From NCBI GenBank assembly GCA_009731375.1, contig BJOX01000071.1, positions 532,982-596,981 on the forward strand: a stretch of DNA of 64,000 nucleotides, given 5' to 3'. The notes under the pieces were generated by a model. It was not told the origin of the DNA. It did no database searches and worked only from the letters and a program-made list of their open reading frames with translations. Positions 1-9,284 of this stretch are shown here, piece after piece. Source of the stretch: Paulinella micropora. Taxonomy: Eukaryota; Cercozoa; Imbricatea; Euglyphida. Made by a program: the position numbers and the translations under genes. Each line of letters opens with the position of its first letter. Position 1 is the stretch's first letter.

Positions 1-70
1 TAACGACAAAAACACCATTTTATTCCATAAAATTGTATATATTACTTTGTATATATGGTTTTTGTCGTTA
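1..70. repeat. 13-bp perfect inverted repeat at window edge
   Basis: TAACGACAAAAAC at 1-13 is the exact reverse complement of 58-70. An AT-rich spacer of 44 bases lies between the arms. It could be a hairpin, or part of a viral terminal repeat cut by the window edge. Confidence 0.7.
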
Positions 71-487
71 TTTTGTCTAAATCTCTCTTAGTGTGCTCAG
101 TTTGTCGTTTTTTGTAAAACAAAGTTATGTTTTTGATATGTTTGAATGTCTGTTTTTGTTGTGTCCTATGTTGTTTTTTATGTTTCTAATGCTTCTTTTA
201 TAATATAAAACATAGACCTGTCTATCCAACATAAATGATCACACCCCAAAAATGGGGGGAAGGGGGGGCGGACACTCACGAAGTGAGTGGCGGGGGGTTG
301 GGGGGTGATACAAAAAAATATTGTTTGCGACACTGCGCCAAAAACACCTCACTACGAAATATTTGGTTGCGCCAAAACGCTGGCGCACTGGCGCACTGGC
401 GCAAAGACATATTCACGGAAAAAGAATTTCTAGAATTTCCTTTTTGACTAAAATTGGTGGCATCGGCTCAGCCATAACGATATTATT
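71..487. other. Non-coding leader with G-rich hairpin and short tandem repeat
   Basis: I see no credible gene here. A 7-bp stem (CACTCAC 273-279 with GTGAGTG 283-289) sits inside a run of G tracts. The unit GCGCACTG is repeated near 383-400. The open frame at 235-447 has low-complexity composition and is not supported. Confidence 0.5.
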
Positions 488-842
488 TTAGAATTGAAGA
501 GTTTTTAAGTATTCAACATTAGGATCCGTTTCTTTCTGCTTCTGCTTGAGATATTCTTCTTTGTATTTATCTAATATTTCCTTATTAGTGTCTCTGTATT
601 TTTTTTTGTTGCTCTTGAATTTTGTCCTTATTTAATTTGTAATATTCCAGTCGCCGTTTATTTATCTTGTCCCTGTTTGCCTCTTTGTATTTCTTTTGAT
701 GCTCTTTAATTTTGTCCTTATTATTCTGTCTATAATCTGTTCTATATTCTTTGATTTTCTCCGCATTCTTTTCCCTATATCGTTGCTGTTTAGGATCAGG
801 GATGTTGAACACAGCCTTTATTTCTTCTATGATGGTACTCAT
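488..842 (-). pseudogene. Lys-rich repetitive virus-type protein, one frameshift
   Basis: From ATG at 842 the frame encodes a charged protein with degenerate repeats of the type NKDKIKEHQKKY, rich in K, E, N and Y. Such repeats are common in algal large-DNA-virus proteins of unknown function. The frame closes early near 585, just after a run of nine A (minus strand, about 598-606). In the alternative frame the same repeat pattern continues without a break to a TAA at 488-490. I read this as one gene of about 118 codons with a single-base slip in the homopolymer, either a real mutation or a sequencing error. It is transcribed away from the zinc-protein genes to its right. Confidence 0.6.
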
Positions 843-1283
843 TTGTATATATACAATATATAGTATGCTTAACATATAATTCAATGAGCAAGCGCGAGAT
901 GAATATAAGAGCAGGGGGAGTGAAAATACCTTCTCCTATTGGTGGCCGACCCCATGGTTGGCCGTGTCCTACTTGACCCTTACGGGGTTGGACACTTTTT
1001 CCTTATTAAATTTCAATATTTATTATATTATTCTTCTTCGTATTACACATTTTTTATATTGTCCAACCTGTCCAACCTTTTATTAAAAGGAAGTAAATTT
1101 TTTTTCGTCTCTACCCGAAAGTATATATACCATAATATAATAATCCCAGCGGGGGGTAATTTTGGACAACCTCGGACACGATTAATACTAAAACAAATTT
1201 CTCTCTCTCGGTTGCTTAATAGCACTCTCAGGTGTCCAAGTGGAAACAGAGACGATTTACGTGTGTTTTGACGCGGGGTGGAT

Positions 1284-1332
1284 TTTCTATTTAAAATAAT
1301 TAAAATAATATAATTATATATATAAAGGACAC
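1284..1332 (+). promoter_or_regulatory. Duplicated AT-rich promoter, copy 1
   Basis: An AT-rich block starting TTTCTATTTAAAATAATTAA and ending in AAAGGACACAT immediately precedes the ATG at 1333. The same block recurs almost base for base at 1631-1682 before the next ORF. Conservation of the block and its fixed distance to the start codon suggest a viral promoter. Confidence 0.55.
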
Positions 1333-1611
1333 ATGATGCCGAGGATACCTCAATTCACCAAGGAAGAAAGGGAGATATGCGAACATTTCGAATATAAATC
1401 TTCTTGTAAAGATTGTTGTGGTAGGAGAGGTATATGCGAACATGATATGGTGATATCTCGTTGTAAAAAATATGGTGAGCGTAATATGTGTGAACATAAG
1501 AGAATAAAATATACTTGCAAAAAGTGTTGGGGTAGTGGTCTATGCGAACATGTCAAATATTATCCTTCTTGCAAAGAATGTAATACAGCAAAGCCAGATA
1601 TAACAAAATAA
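1333..1611 (+). CDS. CEH/CxxC zinc-repeat protein
   Basis: 92 codons. After an N-terminus MMPRIPQFTKEE, the protein has four imperfect repeats of Cys-Glu-His followed about 6-8 residues later by Cys-x-x-Cys (ICEHFEYKSSCKDC, ICEHDMVISRCKKY, MCEHKRIKYTCKKC, LCEHVKYYPSCKEC). The second repeat has lost its last Cys (it reads CKKY). Each complete unit can supply a C/H/C/C zinc site. Short CEH-repeat proteins of this kind occur in algal and amoebal large DNA viruses; their function is unknown to me. The ORF is intact and preceded by the duplicated promoter. Its first ten residues match those of the next ORF, so promoter and gene start were copied together. Confidence 0.7.
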   Translation: MMPRIPQFTKEEREICEHFEYKSSCKDCCGRRGICEHDMVISRCKKYGERNMCEHKRIKYTCKKCWGSGLCEHVKYYPSCKECNTAKPDITK

Positions 1612-1630
1612 CTCTTATAAAGGTATTTAC

Positions 1631-1682
1631 TTTCTATTTAAAATAATTAAAATAATATAATTATATATATAAAGGACACATA
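1631..1682 (+). promoter_or_regulatory. Duplicated AT-rich promoter, copy 2
   Basis: Near-identical copy of 1284-1332, ending AAAGGACACATA before ATG 1683. The duplication extends about 35 bases into the coding sequence (to about 1718), giving both proteins the shared start PQFTKxE. Confidence 0.55.
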
Positions 1683-1910
1683 ATGCAGAGGACACCTCAA
1701 TTTACCAAGAAAGAAATCGTTCAACGGAGAAGGGAAAGGGCGAAAGCATTTTTGAAGGCTCATCCTGATAAGAATAGGGAAAATGCGAAGGCATACTATT
1801 ATAAGAACCAAGAAAGGATAAAAATAATGCGGAAGGAGAAATACGAAAAACAAAAAGCAGAATTGCTTGAATTGAGAGCGTTTCGCAAAAGTATGCCAAA
1901 CAATATATAA
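1683..1910 (+). CDS. Lys/Arg-rich small virus-type protein
   Basis: 75 codons, intact. It starts MQRTPQFTKKE, sharing its first residues and promoter with the CEH zinc protein upstream. The rest is highly charged (NRENAKAYYYKNQERIKIMR) and resembles the Lys-rich repeats of the minus-strand gene at 488-842. A single helix or coiled coil is likely. The gene looks like a fusion of a duplicated promoter and start region to a different body. Function unknown. Confidence 0.6.
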   Translation: MQRTPQFTKKEIVQRRRERAKAFLKAHPDKNRENAKAYYYKNQERIKIMRKEKYEKQKAELLELRAFRKSMPNNI

Positions 1911-1951
1911 TTTATTTTATATATAAAAATATATACACTATTATATAAACC

Positions 1952-2463
1952 ATGGACACCCCTCACAGCCGATCGTATTGGACATATAAAGACTTACAAC
2001 TTCATTTGGATTACGTGAATTGAAGTTATTTCTTAAATCTAGTCAATGCAGTGTCATTTCTATCACCCGATGGAAAGTGGAACACGGCCGACTGGAAACT
2101 TATGGAAAATATAGAAAAAGGGAAGAACAATATTGTTGTTGCTCACACGAGATTACAAAGAATTACATTGTAAAAAACGTAAAAAACGGGAGAGAAATGG
2201 TGCTAGGCTCCGAATGTATCAAGCGGTTTAAGAACGATAAAATGAATGAAAACTTGTCATTGCTCATCCGCACTCTTGACAATCTGAACATTAAATTCTG
2301 CTGTTATTGTAATAGCAATAGGGCGATTCCAAAAAAGATTGTAGAAAAATATCCGAACAGAGACAAGTATTATCACAAAGCCTGCTTAATGAATATGTTG
2401 AAGTATTGTGAACATTGTGGAAAATACAAAGGATTTATTTCCTGCGGGTGCTTGAATAAGTAA
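1952..2463 (+). pseudogene. Cys-rich zinc-binding protein, frameshifted near the start
   Basis: The main frame (2020-2463) lacks an ATG; its first possible codon is TTG. An ATG at 1952 opens another frame that runs to a TGA at 2021. One base shift between about 1990 and 2021 would join them. The body has CCCSHEI, then a conserved-looking GREMVLGSECIKRF, then CCYC and CEHCGKY...CGC near the C-terminus, so at least two zinc sites are likely. Proteins with a C.CSH...GS.CI.RF core are known to me from giant viruses without assigned function. Coding integrity is doubtful only at the 5' end. Confidence 0.55.
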
Positions 2464-2605
2464 GAAAAGAAACAAGTTGTTTTTTTTGTCATAACGATAT
2501 ATAAAAAAATCTAATTTCCTATTTAAGGACAATGATATACATGGGTATATGGATATATAGAATAATTAATTTATTTTTATAAAAATATCCGATCGACTAT
2601 ATAAC

Positions 2606-5052
2606 ATGACCGCACCGACACTGACCAATAACAAATGGTATTACAAACAAGAAGAAACACTGAGAGATAAACCACAAGATGCGGTTCTTATCAAGTGTGG
2701 AAATAAACAATTCGCCAATATGCCATGCCAAGAGGATTTCATTGAATTGATTGAAAACACGCCCGATTACCAAAAGCAATACTATGAAGTATTAATGGAA
2801 AACAAACCGCAACGAATGTTTGCCGACATTGATGACGATGAATTATCAATCACACGAGAAAAAATGTATGAGCGGTGGAACACGCTTATGGAAAACGTAT
2901 TTGCTAATGTAGGCTTGAAGTATAATCCCAAAAAAGCCAAATTCTTAGACGCGTGTAAGGATGGCTAAATGTCGTGCCATTTTTCTTACGATAACGGCTT
3001 GGTGTTTAAAAACTGCGAAACACAAAAAGATTTTTGGAAGTATGTGGAAGTAGTGATTGAAAATGATTATCCCGACCTCTGCTTCACATTTGAACGAGCC
3101 GACAAGAATATTGAATTACGAACCATACTTGATATCTCCGTCTATAACAAAAACAGTGCTTTTCGCACGATCTATTCTCATAAAGAAGATAGCGACCGCG
3201 TTTTGCTCCCATATTCATACACACCAAAAACAAACACTATGAAACTGCTACAAGATGTAGAAATAGATGATTATCTGATTATGCGCCCGATGACAATACA
3301 TTTTACGATGTAAAAATTCCCGAATATACAACTTTGAAGCGATATCAACATATCACGTTGGACAAAATACGCGGAATTATACTCCACAAAATACCAAATG
3401 TAGAAATTGCTGAAATAAAGCAGAGAATGTTTGTTTTGAAAACCAAGGGGACACGAGTGTGTATTATAAACGGGGAAGAAAACACCAGCGACAATTGCTA
3501 TGTAGTGTGGAGAAGAGACTGGCTGTATTTCTACTGCCATGATAGCAGTTGCGATGGTAAAGGCATGAAAATTCACGAATTATCGCCCGCTATCGTCCGC
3601 AATATCAACACGATTGATGATATGCGACGATTTGCCAGCGAATGTAATAATTTAGAAAAATTCAAAAAGTTGATAGACACTGCTTTGGCGTGGATGAATA
3701 ATTCATACACTTTTGCTAACTTGGCGAAGCCCGCCATAATTGAAGATTATGTTGATTCCAAATGCAAGAAGATATTTCGCTACAAGACGGAGTCAGCAAT
3801 GGAGTCATTCTTCAAAAACAAAAGAGTAAAGAGCAATGTATCAAAGGAGGACTGGATAGCGCTTGGCAAAAACCCCGCCACATTGAATGTTGTTGATTTG
3901 TACAAAATGTGGAATACACACCCGAGATGACAAGAAATAAATGACGTAATCTTTGACCCCAATGCATACTTTGATAATAATAAACAAGGGTTTTATAACT
4001 TGTTTAAGGGTTTTGAAATCCAAGCGGACACATTAAAAAACGTGAAATCCTTCACGGCAGAAGAAGAAAAAAATGAAGCATTCTTTCAGTATATCCTAAA
4101 CAGATGGTGCGGGGGAAGGCAAGATATATATAAAAAGGTGCTTGATATGTTTGCGAGCATTTACCAAAAGCCGTGGCAAAAACTACATTTATCATTGGTT
4201 TTGACGATTACTGAACGAGCAGGTAAGGGGATTATTCTTGAAATATTCAAAGACATAATTGGTGCCGATTATTACTTCCAGCCGTCCGACGTTAGAGAAA
4301 TATTAGGCGATTTCAATGTTCAACTCGCAAAAGCAATCGTAGTATTTATGGACGAAATAGTATGGGGTGGTGATAAAGAACGAGCGGGAACAATTAAGAA
4401 ATTTGTATCAGAAAACATGCTCACTCTTAAACAAAAATATTTACCAAATCTAACATTGGAAAATATGTTATTCTTAGTCTTTGCTTCAAACGAAGAGTAG
4501 GTAGTGCCAGCGGGAACAACTGAGCAACGATGGCTCGTCCTTGAAGTTTCTGATGAACTAGCACTCATGAAAACAGACGAAAAGAGAAAAGTGATTGTGG
4601 ATATTAGGTCTATTGACATGCAACGACTTGCAAAGTTTCTCCTTGAACGAGACCTCAGCGAGTTCAACGATCGCGAAACAATCATTACAAAGGGGTTACG
4701 AGCACAAAAATTAAAATCTCTTTCAAAGTTGAGAAAGTGGTGGTTGGATTGCTTAAACTTAGGATATATCATGAAAGATTTTCCAGAAATTCATTTTGGT
4801 GGAGAAGTTTCAAAAGAAGCATTGTATGATGTTTATAAAGCAAATGCGAATAACCCGCACACTTCGCGTGTTAGTTTCTGGACTAGTCTTAAAAAACTCA
4901 TGCCAAATATGGTAGAAGAAAAGAAAACGATGGAAGCAGGCACGCGAGTTAGATACGTAGATTTGCGAACTTTAGAAGAATGTAAAAATCAATAGGTTAT
5001 TTATGGTGATAATGAATCGAATTTTGACGATGACGACGACGACGATGAATAA
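2606..5052 (+). pseudogene. Broken primase-helicase (AEP primase + SF3 helicase)
   Basis: A replication gene in pieces. The N-terminal part has the archaeo-eukaryotic primase metal motif MFADIDDD (about 2816-2839), then CHFSYDNG and a basic region. A zinc-type segment YFYCHDSSCDG lies near 3529-3560. The SF3 helicase part has a Walker A-like ERAGKG (about 4213-4230), Walker B VVFMDEI (about 4339-4359), a WGGDKERAGTIK segment and sensor VFASNEE (about 4474-4497). The product would end in an acidic tail at TAA 5050. Breaks: TAA 2966, one frameshift near 3280-3290, TGA 3928, TAG 4498 and TAG 4993. All three stop types occur with a frameshift, so this is decay rather than codon reassignment. The WGGDK motif recalls phage- and virophage-type primase-helicases. 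Confidence 0.8.
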
Positions 5053-5217
5053 TCAATATATAAAAATAGATTTTTTTTCTTGTAGTTAATATAGTATGTT
5101 ATCTACTAAGCAAAACTATTTAGATACGATATAAAAATAGACTCATTTAAGTAGCGACATAAAACAACAAGCAAATAGTTTAAACCTGAAATTGTCGCAT
5201 TTTACGAAAAATACTGA

Positions 5218-5496
5218 TCCGAACAACACCCGCGGGGTGATAACGTTGAATTTTCATTGCCACCCGGTGATACATTGAAGGAAGTCGTTTTTGATGAGGC
5301 GGAAGAATTTACGCCTTTTAAAGAAAGTGATTTGAAGGAAAATAGTATAACCGAAATCAATGCTAACATAGTAGAAGAATTAGCCAAAAAAGAAATGCCA
5401 GTTATGAAAAACAAAACACTTATTAAAGCAAAGCGGAATCCACCCGAGAGCGTGTATAGTTGCTATGAAATAATAACAGCATATTTGAAAATATAA
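5218..5496 (+). CDS. Unrecognised acidic ORF, possibly 5'-truncated
   Basis: The frame is open from 5218 (after a TGA) and has no ATG until far inside; the visible protein contains PPGDTLKEVVFDEAEEFTPF and ends ESVYSCYEIITAYLKI. It is Glu/Lys-rich with no motif I recognise. It may be the 3' part of a gene whose start was lost, in keeping with its broken neighbours. Confidence 0.35.
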   Translation, partial: SEQHPRGDNVEFSLPPGDTLKEVVFDEAEEFTPFKESDLKENSITEINANIVEELAKKEMPVMKNKTLIKAKRNPPESVYSCYEIITAYLKI

Positions 5497-5520
5497 AAAA
5501 ACCTACTTAATTTCTTGTAT

Positions 5521-5721
5521 ATGAAAGTTGATGACCGCACCATATTACAGGAGGATATGAAGAAATAGCACGAAAGCAGATACACACACATACCACCAGA
5601 GCAACGCCCCACTCTTAAATATGGTAAGTTAGATTATAGGACGTTTTTCCACGACGTTTTATCTCAACACGATGGCAAACTCACGACACTAAAAGATATG
5701 TATGACAGATTTCATGTATAA
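5521..5721 (+). pseudogene. Small ORF with internal TAG
   Basis: An ATG at 5521 begins a 66-codon frame ending in TAA 5719-5721, interrupted once by TAG at 5566-5568. The downstream part (YGKLDYRTFFHDVLSQHDGK) looks like normal protein. No family recognised. The single stop matches the decay seen in the primase-helicase. Confidence 0.4.
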
Positions 5722-6078
5722 GACGCAGTAAGTCTTACGTCGCGCATTACATCAATATTGAAATATGAAGGTTTGAAAGATACAGGCTCCGCAGACGCTG
5801 ATTTATAATACACTTCTATGTTTAATGGTGCGCCAGTCGCATACGTTACCAGAACGTCATTTGTTGTATTATCTACAATTCGTATAGTGCGGTTATTGGT
5901 TGTATCCGCGGTGTTTGGACAAGTCATCTGCCAAGTCAAATTCATTTGAACTCCATATCTTTGGATTAGCCACACACAATCAAAAGACTTATAATCAATT
6001 GCAATTCTATAATTTAGCACTTCTGTATAATAATCATATGTATTCGTGCCATCTGTGATATGAAACCAAAATTGAAAT
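5712..6078 (-). pseudogene. C-terminal fragment of a virion-type protein, cut by a microsatellite
   Basis: About 122 codons of ordinary protein ending in TGA at 5712. It includes DGTNTYDYYTEVLNYRI, CVWLIQRYGVQMNLTWQMTC and NRTIRIVDNTTND. The beta-strand-rich, Asn/Thr-rich composition suggests a structural or fibre-type protein, but I cannot name a family. Upstream the frame passes straight into GATA repeat (YLSIYLS), so the N-terminal part is missing. This marks the right edge of the viral segment. Its 3' end overlaps the small ORF on the other strand by ten bases. Confidence 0.5.
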
Positions 6079-6237
6079 GATAGATAGATAAATAGATGGA
6101 TAGATGGATAGATACAAACATACATACCTATCAATATCTAGTCTGCTGTTCAACAGGTTAGCTAGATAGATGGATAGGTATATAAATATATAGATAGATA
6201 GATAGATAGATAGATTAGATAGATTAGATAAGTACAC

Positions 6238-6290
<53 letters not shown>

Positions 6291-6300
6291 TCTAGGAATT
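6079..6300. repeat. GATA microsatellite carrying a host exon-edge copy
   Basis: Degenerate GATA repeat. Embedded at 6128-6160 is a unique string whose minus strand reads CTGTTGAACAGCAGACTAGA then TATTGATAG and a donor-like GTATGT. Near-identical strings occur at 42500-42532 and 42606-42636, next to a host exon at 42728-42767. Confidence 0.85.
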
Positions 6301-6389
6301 GGGTACAAAACGTCCCAAACCGTCCCGGGGGCATCCAGTATGAGTAAAACAAGTGAGAAGTGGCGTTATTACTAGAAGTGGCGTGAGGT

Positions 6390-6600
6390 GGCCGGTGGCG
6401 GGGAAGTGGGGGAAGTGGGTGAAGCGGGTGAAGTGGGTGAAGCCGGGGAAGCCGGGGAAGTGGGTGAAGTGCGTGGAGCCTGCCGGGGGCGGGCTGAGTT
6501 TGCCGAGTGCGCGGTGCGCCACTAGAGAGCGAGAGGTCGGCCACTAGAGAGCGACTAGAAAACACTAGAGAGTGAAAGGCCGGCCGGCTCACGTTTTCTT
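6390..6600. repeat. GC-rich minisatellite
   Basis: Degenerate 9-base units of the type GAAGTGGGT at about 6403-6470. These are followed by three copies of a CACTAGAGAGYG motif (about 6518-6573). No supported gene. Confidence 0.6.
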
Positions 6601-6844
6601 TCCTACTATTTTACAAAAATATACAATATTATATTTTATTTATTTTCTTTTTTTTTAGACCATTCAAACAATTCATAGTATATATATAAGGCTCTATAAG
6701 GGTCGAAATTTTAAAACTTGCCTAGTTACAAGTGTTCTTCGGGGACCTCTCAAACGCGGAGCCCACACACCCCACCACTACGAGGGGGGGGGGGGGGGGG
6801 GGGGCCTTTTTTGGGGGGGGGGGGGGGGGGGATGNNNNNNNNNN
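6601..6844. other. AT-rich spacer, homopolymer artefact and 10-N gap
   Basis: 6601-6720 is AT-rich with no gene. From 6785 two long G runs flank GGCCTTTTTT and lead into N at 6835-6844. Proline runs predicted here in the next minus-strand gene are therefore untrustworthy. Confidence 0.7.
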
Positions 6845-7766
6845 CTTGCTTGTAGAAGCGGCGGGGCAGTAGCTCATAGTCACCGAACTCCTTGAGCCAG
6901 ACGTCAAGCTCGGAGTAGTGGTCGAGGCTGGCACGGAAGACAAGGGCTTCGACTGCGTAGTCGGGCTTGGCGGGCACGTGGTTGACGTTGTGGTCCCATT
7001 CGTAGATGATGTTGTATGCATCTAGTGCAGAGACCCAGATATCATCCTCTTCGTCGTTGTTCAGCACGCCCTCATACATACCCCAGTCATTCTCTGTTCT
7101 CATGAGCTCTAGTTCTAGTCCGTCATCTATCATCATACCTACAGTGTCATGGAAATCGTCGAGTGAGAGAACACACACTAAGTTTTCTGCATCTAGGTAG
7201 GTACGATGGAGGGTATCGAACACACGCCTGTAATGGATGATGTACTTAGAATATTTCTCCTCTACAAGACAAGGGAAGCATCTATTCCTATACAGCCCTT
7301 GGTAAGTAGGGACGTCGTCATCCTCCTCGTCGGTAAGGTGACGTAAACACTCGAAGCACACGTTGCTGAGGTCTACTTTCGTTGTTAAGTCCAGTCTCAT
7401 CAAGAGTCTGAAGAAGGAGAAGCTGTTAGAATGTACACGAATTGGTTTGGGAAGGGTATACGAATGAGTTACATAGGCAGCCCAAAGGAACTTGCCTAGC
7501 TTTGTTTGGAGACGTATTTCTTCGTCGAACTCCTCTACGAGTGCAAGCCAGGGCTCCTCGTCAGGATCCATGTAGGTGAGGCCTCGCACTTCGAACGAAG
7601 CAACAGCATAGCAACGAAAGTCGCTGATTGCCAAGAAGGAAAAAACCGTGAACATGGCAAAGAGGTTTCCCTCTAAAAAGCGAACTATAGACGACATAGA
7701 AATAGTTTGCTTGAGCTCAGTACGAGCCTTTTTCGTGGGCCTGGACATGCCTTCAGCTATTTCCAT
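6845..7766 (-). CDS. F-box-like zinc protein, 3' end lost in gap
   Basis: About 307 codons of good sequence from ATG 7766 (another Met follows 6 codons on). Residues about 28-55 (FLEGNLFAMFTVFSFLAISDF) fit an F-box-like helical N-terminus. A pair of Cys-x-x-Cys motifs (VCFECLRH and RCFPCLVE, residues about 137-170) suggests a zinc site. The rest is acidic with many aromatic residues. F-box plus zinc proteins are expanded in some giant viruses and may recruit host ubiquitin ligases; this is inference. The frame enters the gap at 6844, so the true end is unknown. It is divergent from the Tyr/Cys-rich gene, whose ATG lies 69 bases away. Confidence 0.55.
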
Positions 7767-7834
7767 GTTGCGTGAGTGAGTGGCCGGGCCGTCACGACTG
7801 CCGCTTTTTTTTCCGTGACAACATAGAAATAAGC

Positions 7835-8203
7835 ATGTCTGCCCCTTGGCCTCGTCGTTTCACCTCGTACGTCGTCCTAGGCTACCAAGATTGCTACGAC
7901 AACTACGTGGACCCAGTTCCTTTGAACTTTCAGCCCAATTCCAACATCTTCTACGACCATCCTCTGTTGCCTCGAGCACTTTTCAGACACTATGCAACTT
8001 CGCCTGCTCGTGCCTACTATGCTCTTTACGCTGTCTATGGCTACTATTTGCTTGGTCCTCTCAGTCAGTTTCAGTGGGTTCGCTGCACGTTTGCTCGAGA
8101 CGCTTGCGGGACGCCTTGCTACTTGTATGAGTATTCTCCCAGCTGCCCATACTGCTTCCAGGGCCTAGACTACTGCATGGGACAATGCTGCTTCCAGGCC
8201 TAG
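7835..8203 (+). CDS. Small Tyr/Cys-rich protein
   Basis: 122 codons from ATG 7835; an in-frame upstream extension exists but reads through low-quality promoter-like sequence. The protein is very rich in Tyr, Phe and Cys (RAYYALYAVYGYYLLG, then CTFARDACGTPC, CPYC, CMGQCC). No family recognised. Its C-terminus lies in a tandem duplication that creates the stop codon. A polyadenylation-like AATAAA occurs near 8304. The strong aromatic/Cys content suggests a secreted or virion protein, but I see no clear signal peptide. Confidence 0.5.
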   Translation: MSAPWPRRFTSYVVLGYQDCYDNYVDPVPLNFQPNSNIFYDHPLLPRALFRHYATSPARAYYALYAVYGYYLLGPLSQFQWVRCTFARDACGTPCYLYEYSPSCPYCFQGLDYCMGQCCFQA

Positions 8204-8221
8204 ACTACTGCATGGGACGAT
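8152..8221 (+). repeat. Tandem duplication of about 35 bp at gene end
   Basis: The unit GCTTCCAGGGCCTAGACTAC plus TGCATGGGACAAT is repeated immediately, once with GGG and once with GG. The missing G in copy 2 turns the in-frame GGC CTA into GCC TAG, so the duplication itself supplies the stop. Confidence 0.75.
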
Positions 8222-8462
8222 CCTGTTTCGAGAGTAGACTGAGCTTCTAAGCTCAAGTTCTGTGTTGTTATTAAATACTGTTTCTACTCGACTGTAACTT
8301 ACTTAATAAAGGCAGGAGGGCATCTTGAGTAACACACACACACCTACAAGCAAGCCGGCTCGAATCGACCGTATCAATATGCACAGCAGTCGGAAGCACA
8401 GTTCTTTAATAACGCTTTTCCGTTTCTGGACCGTCCCTGTTAGCTTTGGTAGATACCGTGAG

Positions 8463-8837
8463 TCAAAGGATGTTATATGGCACTATGGGTCGTCTGCATT
8501 CGGTGCATGTCAGTTGCTGGTCAACTTCACCCACCATTTCTTTCTGGCAGATTCGGCACAGGAATGTAGGCTGATGAGGTTGTTCCTGCTGTGAGGGCAT
8601 GGGCCTGATGATTGTGGTGCTCTTGGGCGGGATGGGGACGGAGTTGTCCTTGAAGAAGAGGTGGTTGCCACCTGTTCGCCTGTCGTCTCGGTGGTGCACG
8701 AGTCTCGCCATTATCTTCTTGTGGTAGAAGACGAGCCTGTTGTGGTCTTCGATCAGTGCGAGCATCATCTGCTCGTCGTGCTTGGCCTTCTCCACACAGT
8801 AGTCGCATTGACATCCTTCGCAGATGGTGTCAGACAT
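8463..8837 (-). CDS. Zinc-ribbon protein
   Basis: 124 codons from ATG 8837. The N-terminus has CEGCQCDYC; the C-terminal part has CRICQKEMVGEVDQQLTCTE followed by CRRPI, i.e. CxxC...CxxC, a classical zinc ribbon. A basic or helical middle (HNRLVFYHKKIMARLVHHRD) links them. Such proteins often act in transcription or as RING-like adaptors; no specific role can be assigned. It lies between two F-box-like genes in a compact virus-like block. Confidence 0.6.
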   Translation of the reverse strand: MSDTICEGCQCDYCVEKAKHDEQMMLALIEDHNRLVFYHKKIMARLVHHRDDRRTGGNHLFFKDNSVPIPPKSTTIIRPMPSQQEQPHQPTFLCRICQKEMVGEVDQQLTCTECRRPIVPYNIL

Positions 8838-9284
8838 GTAGTAGATGTAGTGGTCTACTTTTTTTTGGTGGTTGCAAAGTAGTGCTTTGCTATTTAAAGT
8901 TTGAATCCTGTCCTGTGTGGTGGGAGTGTGCTGACGTTACTAGTTGGCCTGCGTGGAGGCAGTGTGGTCTTGGGGCCTTTCTTTTTCTTTGTCTTCTTGG
9001 GAGGACGAGTGCTGCTGTTCATTATTGTGACTAGTATTCTCCCTTGTTTAGAAAATAAAAAAAAATAATTCTCGCTAGAGGGAGAGAGGGAGAGAGAGAG
9101 AGAAAAAAAAAGCTGCCTACAGAAAATACACACACGTATATCTTTTGTGGTATATGTGAGTATATCTCTGACAAGCTAACATTCTATGGGTATCGAACCA
9201 TCGACATCTTGTGCGCACAAGCTGACTCAGCCAACAGAGCCAGGCATGCACATGCATGCGAAAGTACCTATTCCGTCAATGCTC
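8838..9284. other. Intergenic region with GA tract and tRNA-like element
   Basis: No supported gene. 9079-9111 is a GA-rich tract. A tRNA-like sequence follows (separate entry). Confidence 0.5.
9180..9248 (-). tRNA. tRNA-like sequence (pseudogene or SINE head)
   Basis: The minus strand has an A-box-like TGGCTCTGTTGG and a perfect B-box GGTTCGATACC about 40 bases later, with a palindromic CTTGTGCGCACAAG between them. The acceptor stem does not pair well and the T stem is short. A working tRNA is therefore unlikely; a decayed tRNA or a tRNA-derived RNA polymerase III promoter fits better. Confidence 0.3.

Larger units (their letters stand above)
1..6078. other. AT-rich degenerate DNA-virus-derived segment
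   Basis: This stretch is much more AT-rich than what follows. It holds small compact genes of kinds common in large DNA viruses of algae and protists: Lys-rich repeats, CEH/CxxC zinc repeats, and a primase-SF3 helicase. Most genes carry in-frame stops or frameshifts, so the segment is an inactive insertion. The right edge is abrupt: a viral-looking reading frame runs into a GATA microsatellite near 6078. No polymerase, integrase or recognisable major capsid gene is visible, so I cannot choose between a giant-virus fragment and a polinton-like virus. Confidence 0.65.

Noticed and set aside
235-447. 70-codon ORF
   Set aside because: Covers G-runs, hairpin and short tandem repeats. No normal protein composition.
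939-1271. 110-codon ORF and its minus-strand shadow
   Set aside because: AT-rich intergenic sequence with a YYSSSYY-type low-complexity translation, lying upstream of the duplicated promoter.
2606-5052. Stop-codon reassignment in the primase-helicase
   Set aside because: TAA, TGA and TAG all occur in frame and there is also a frameshift. Neighbouring ORFs use normal stops.
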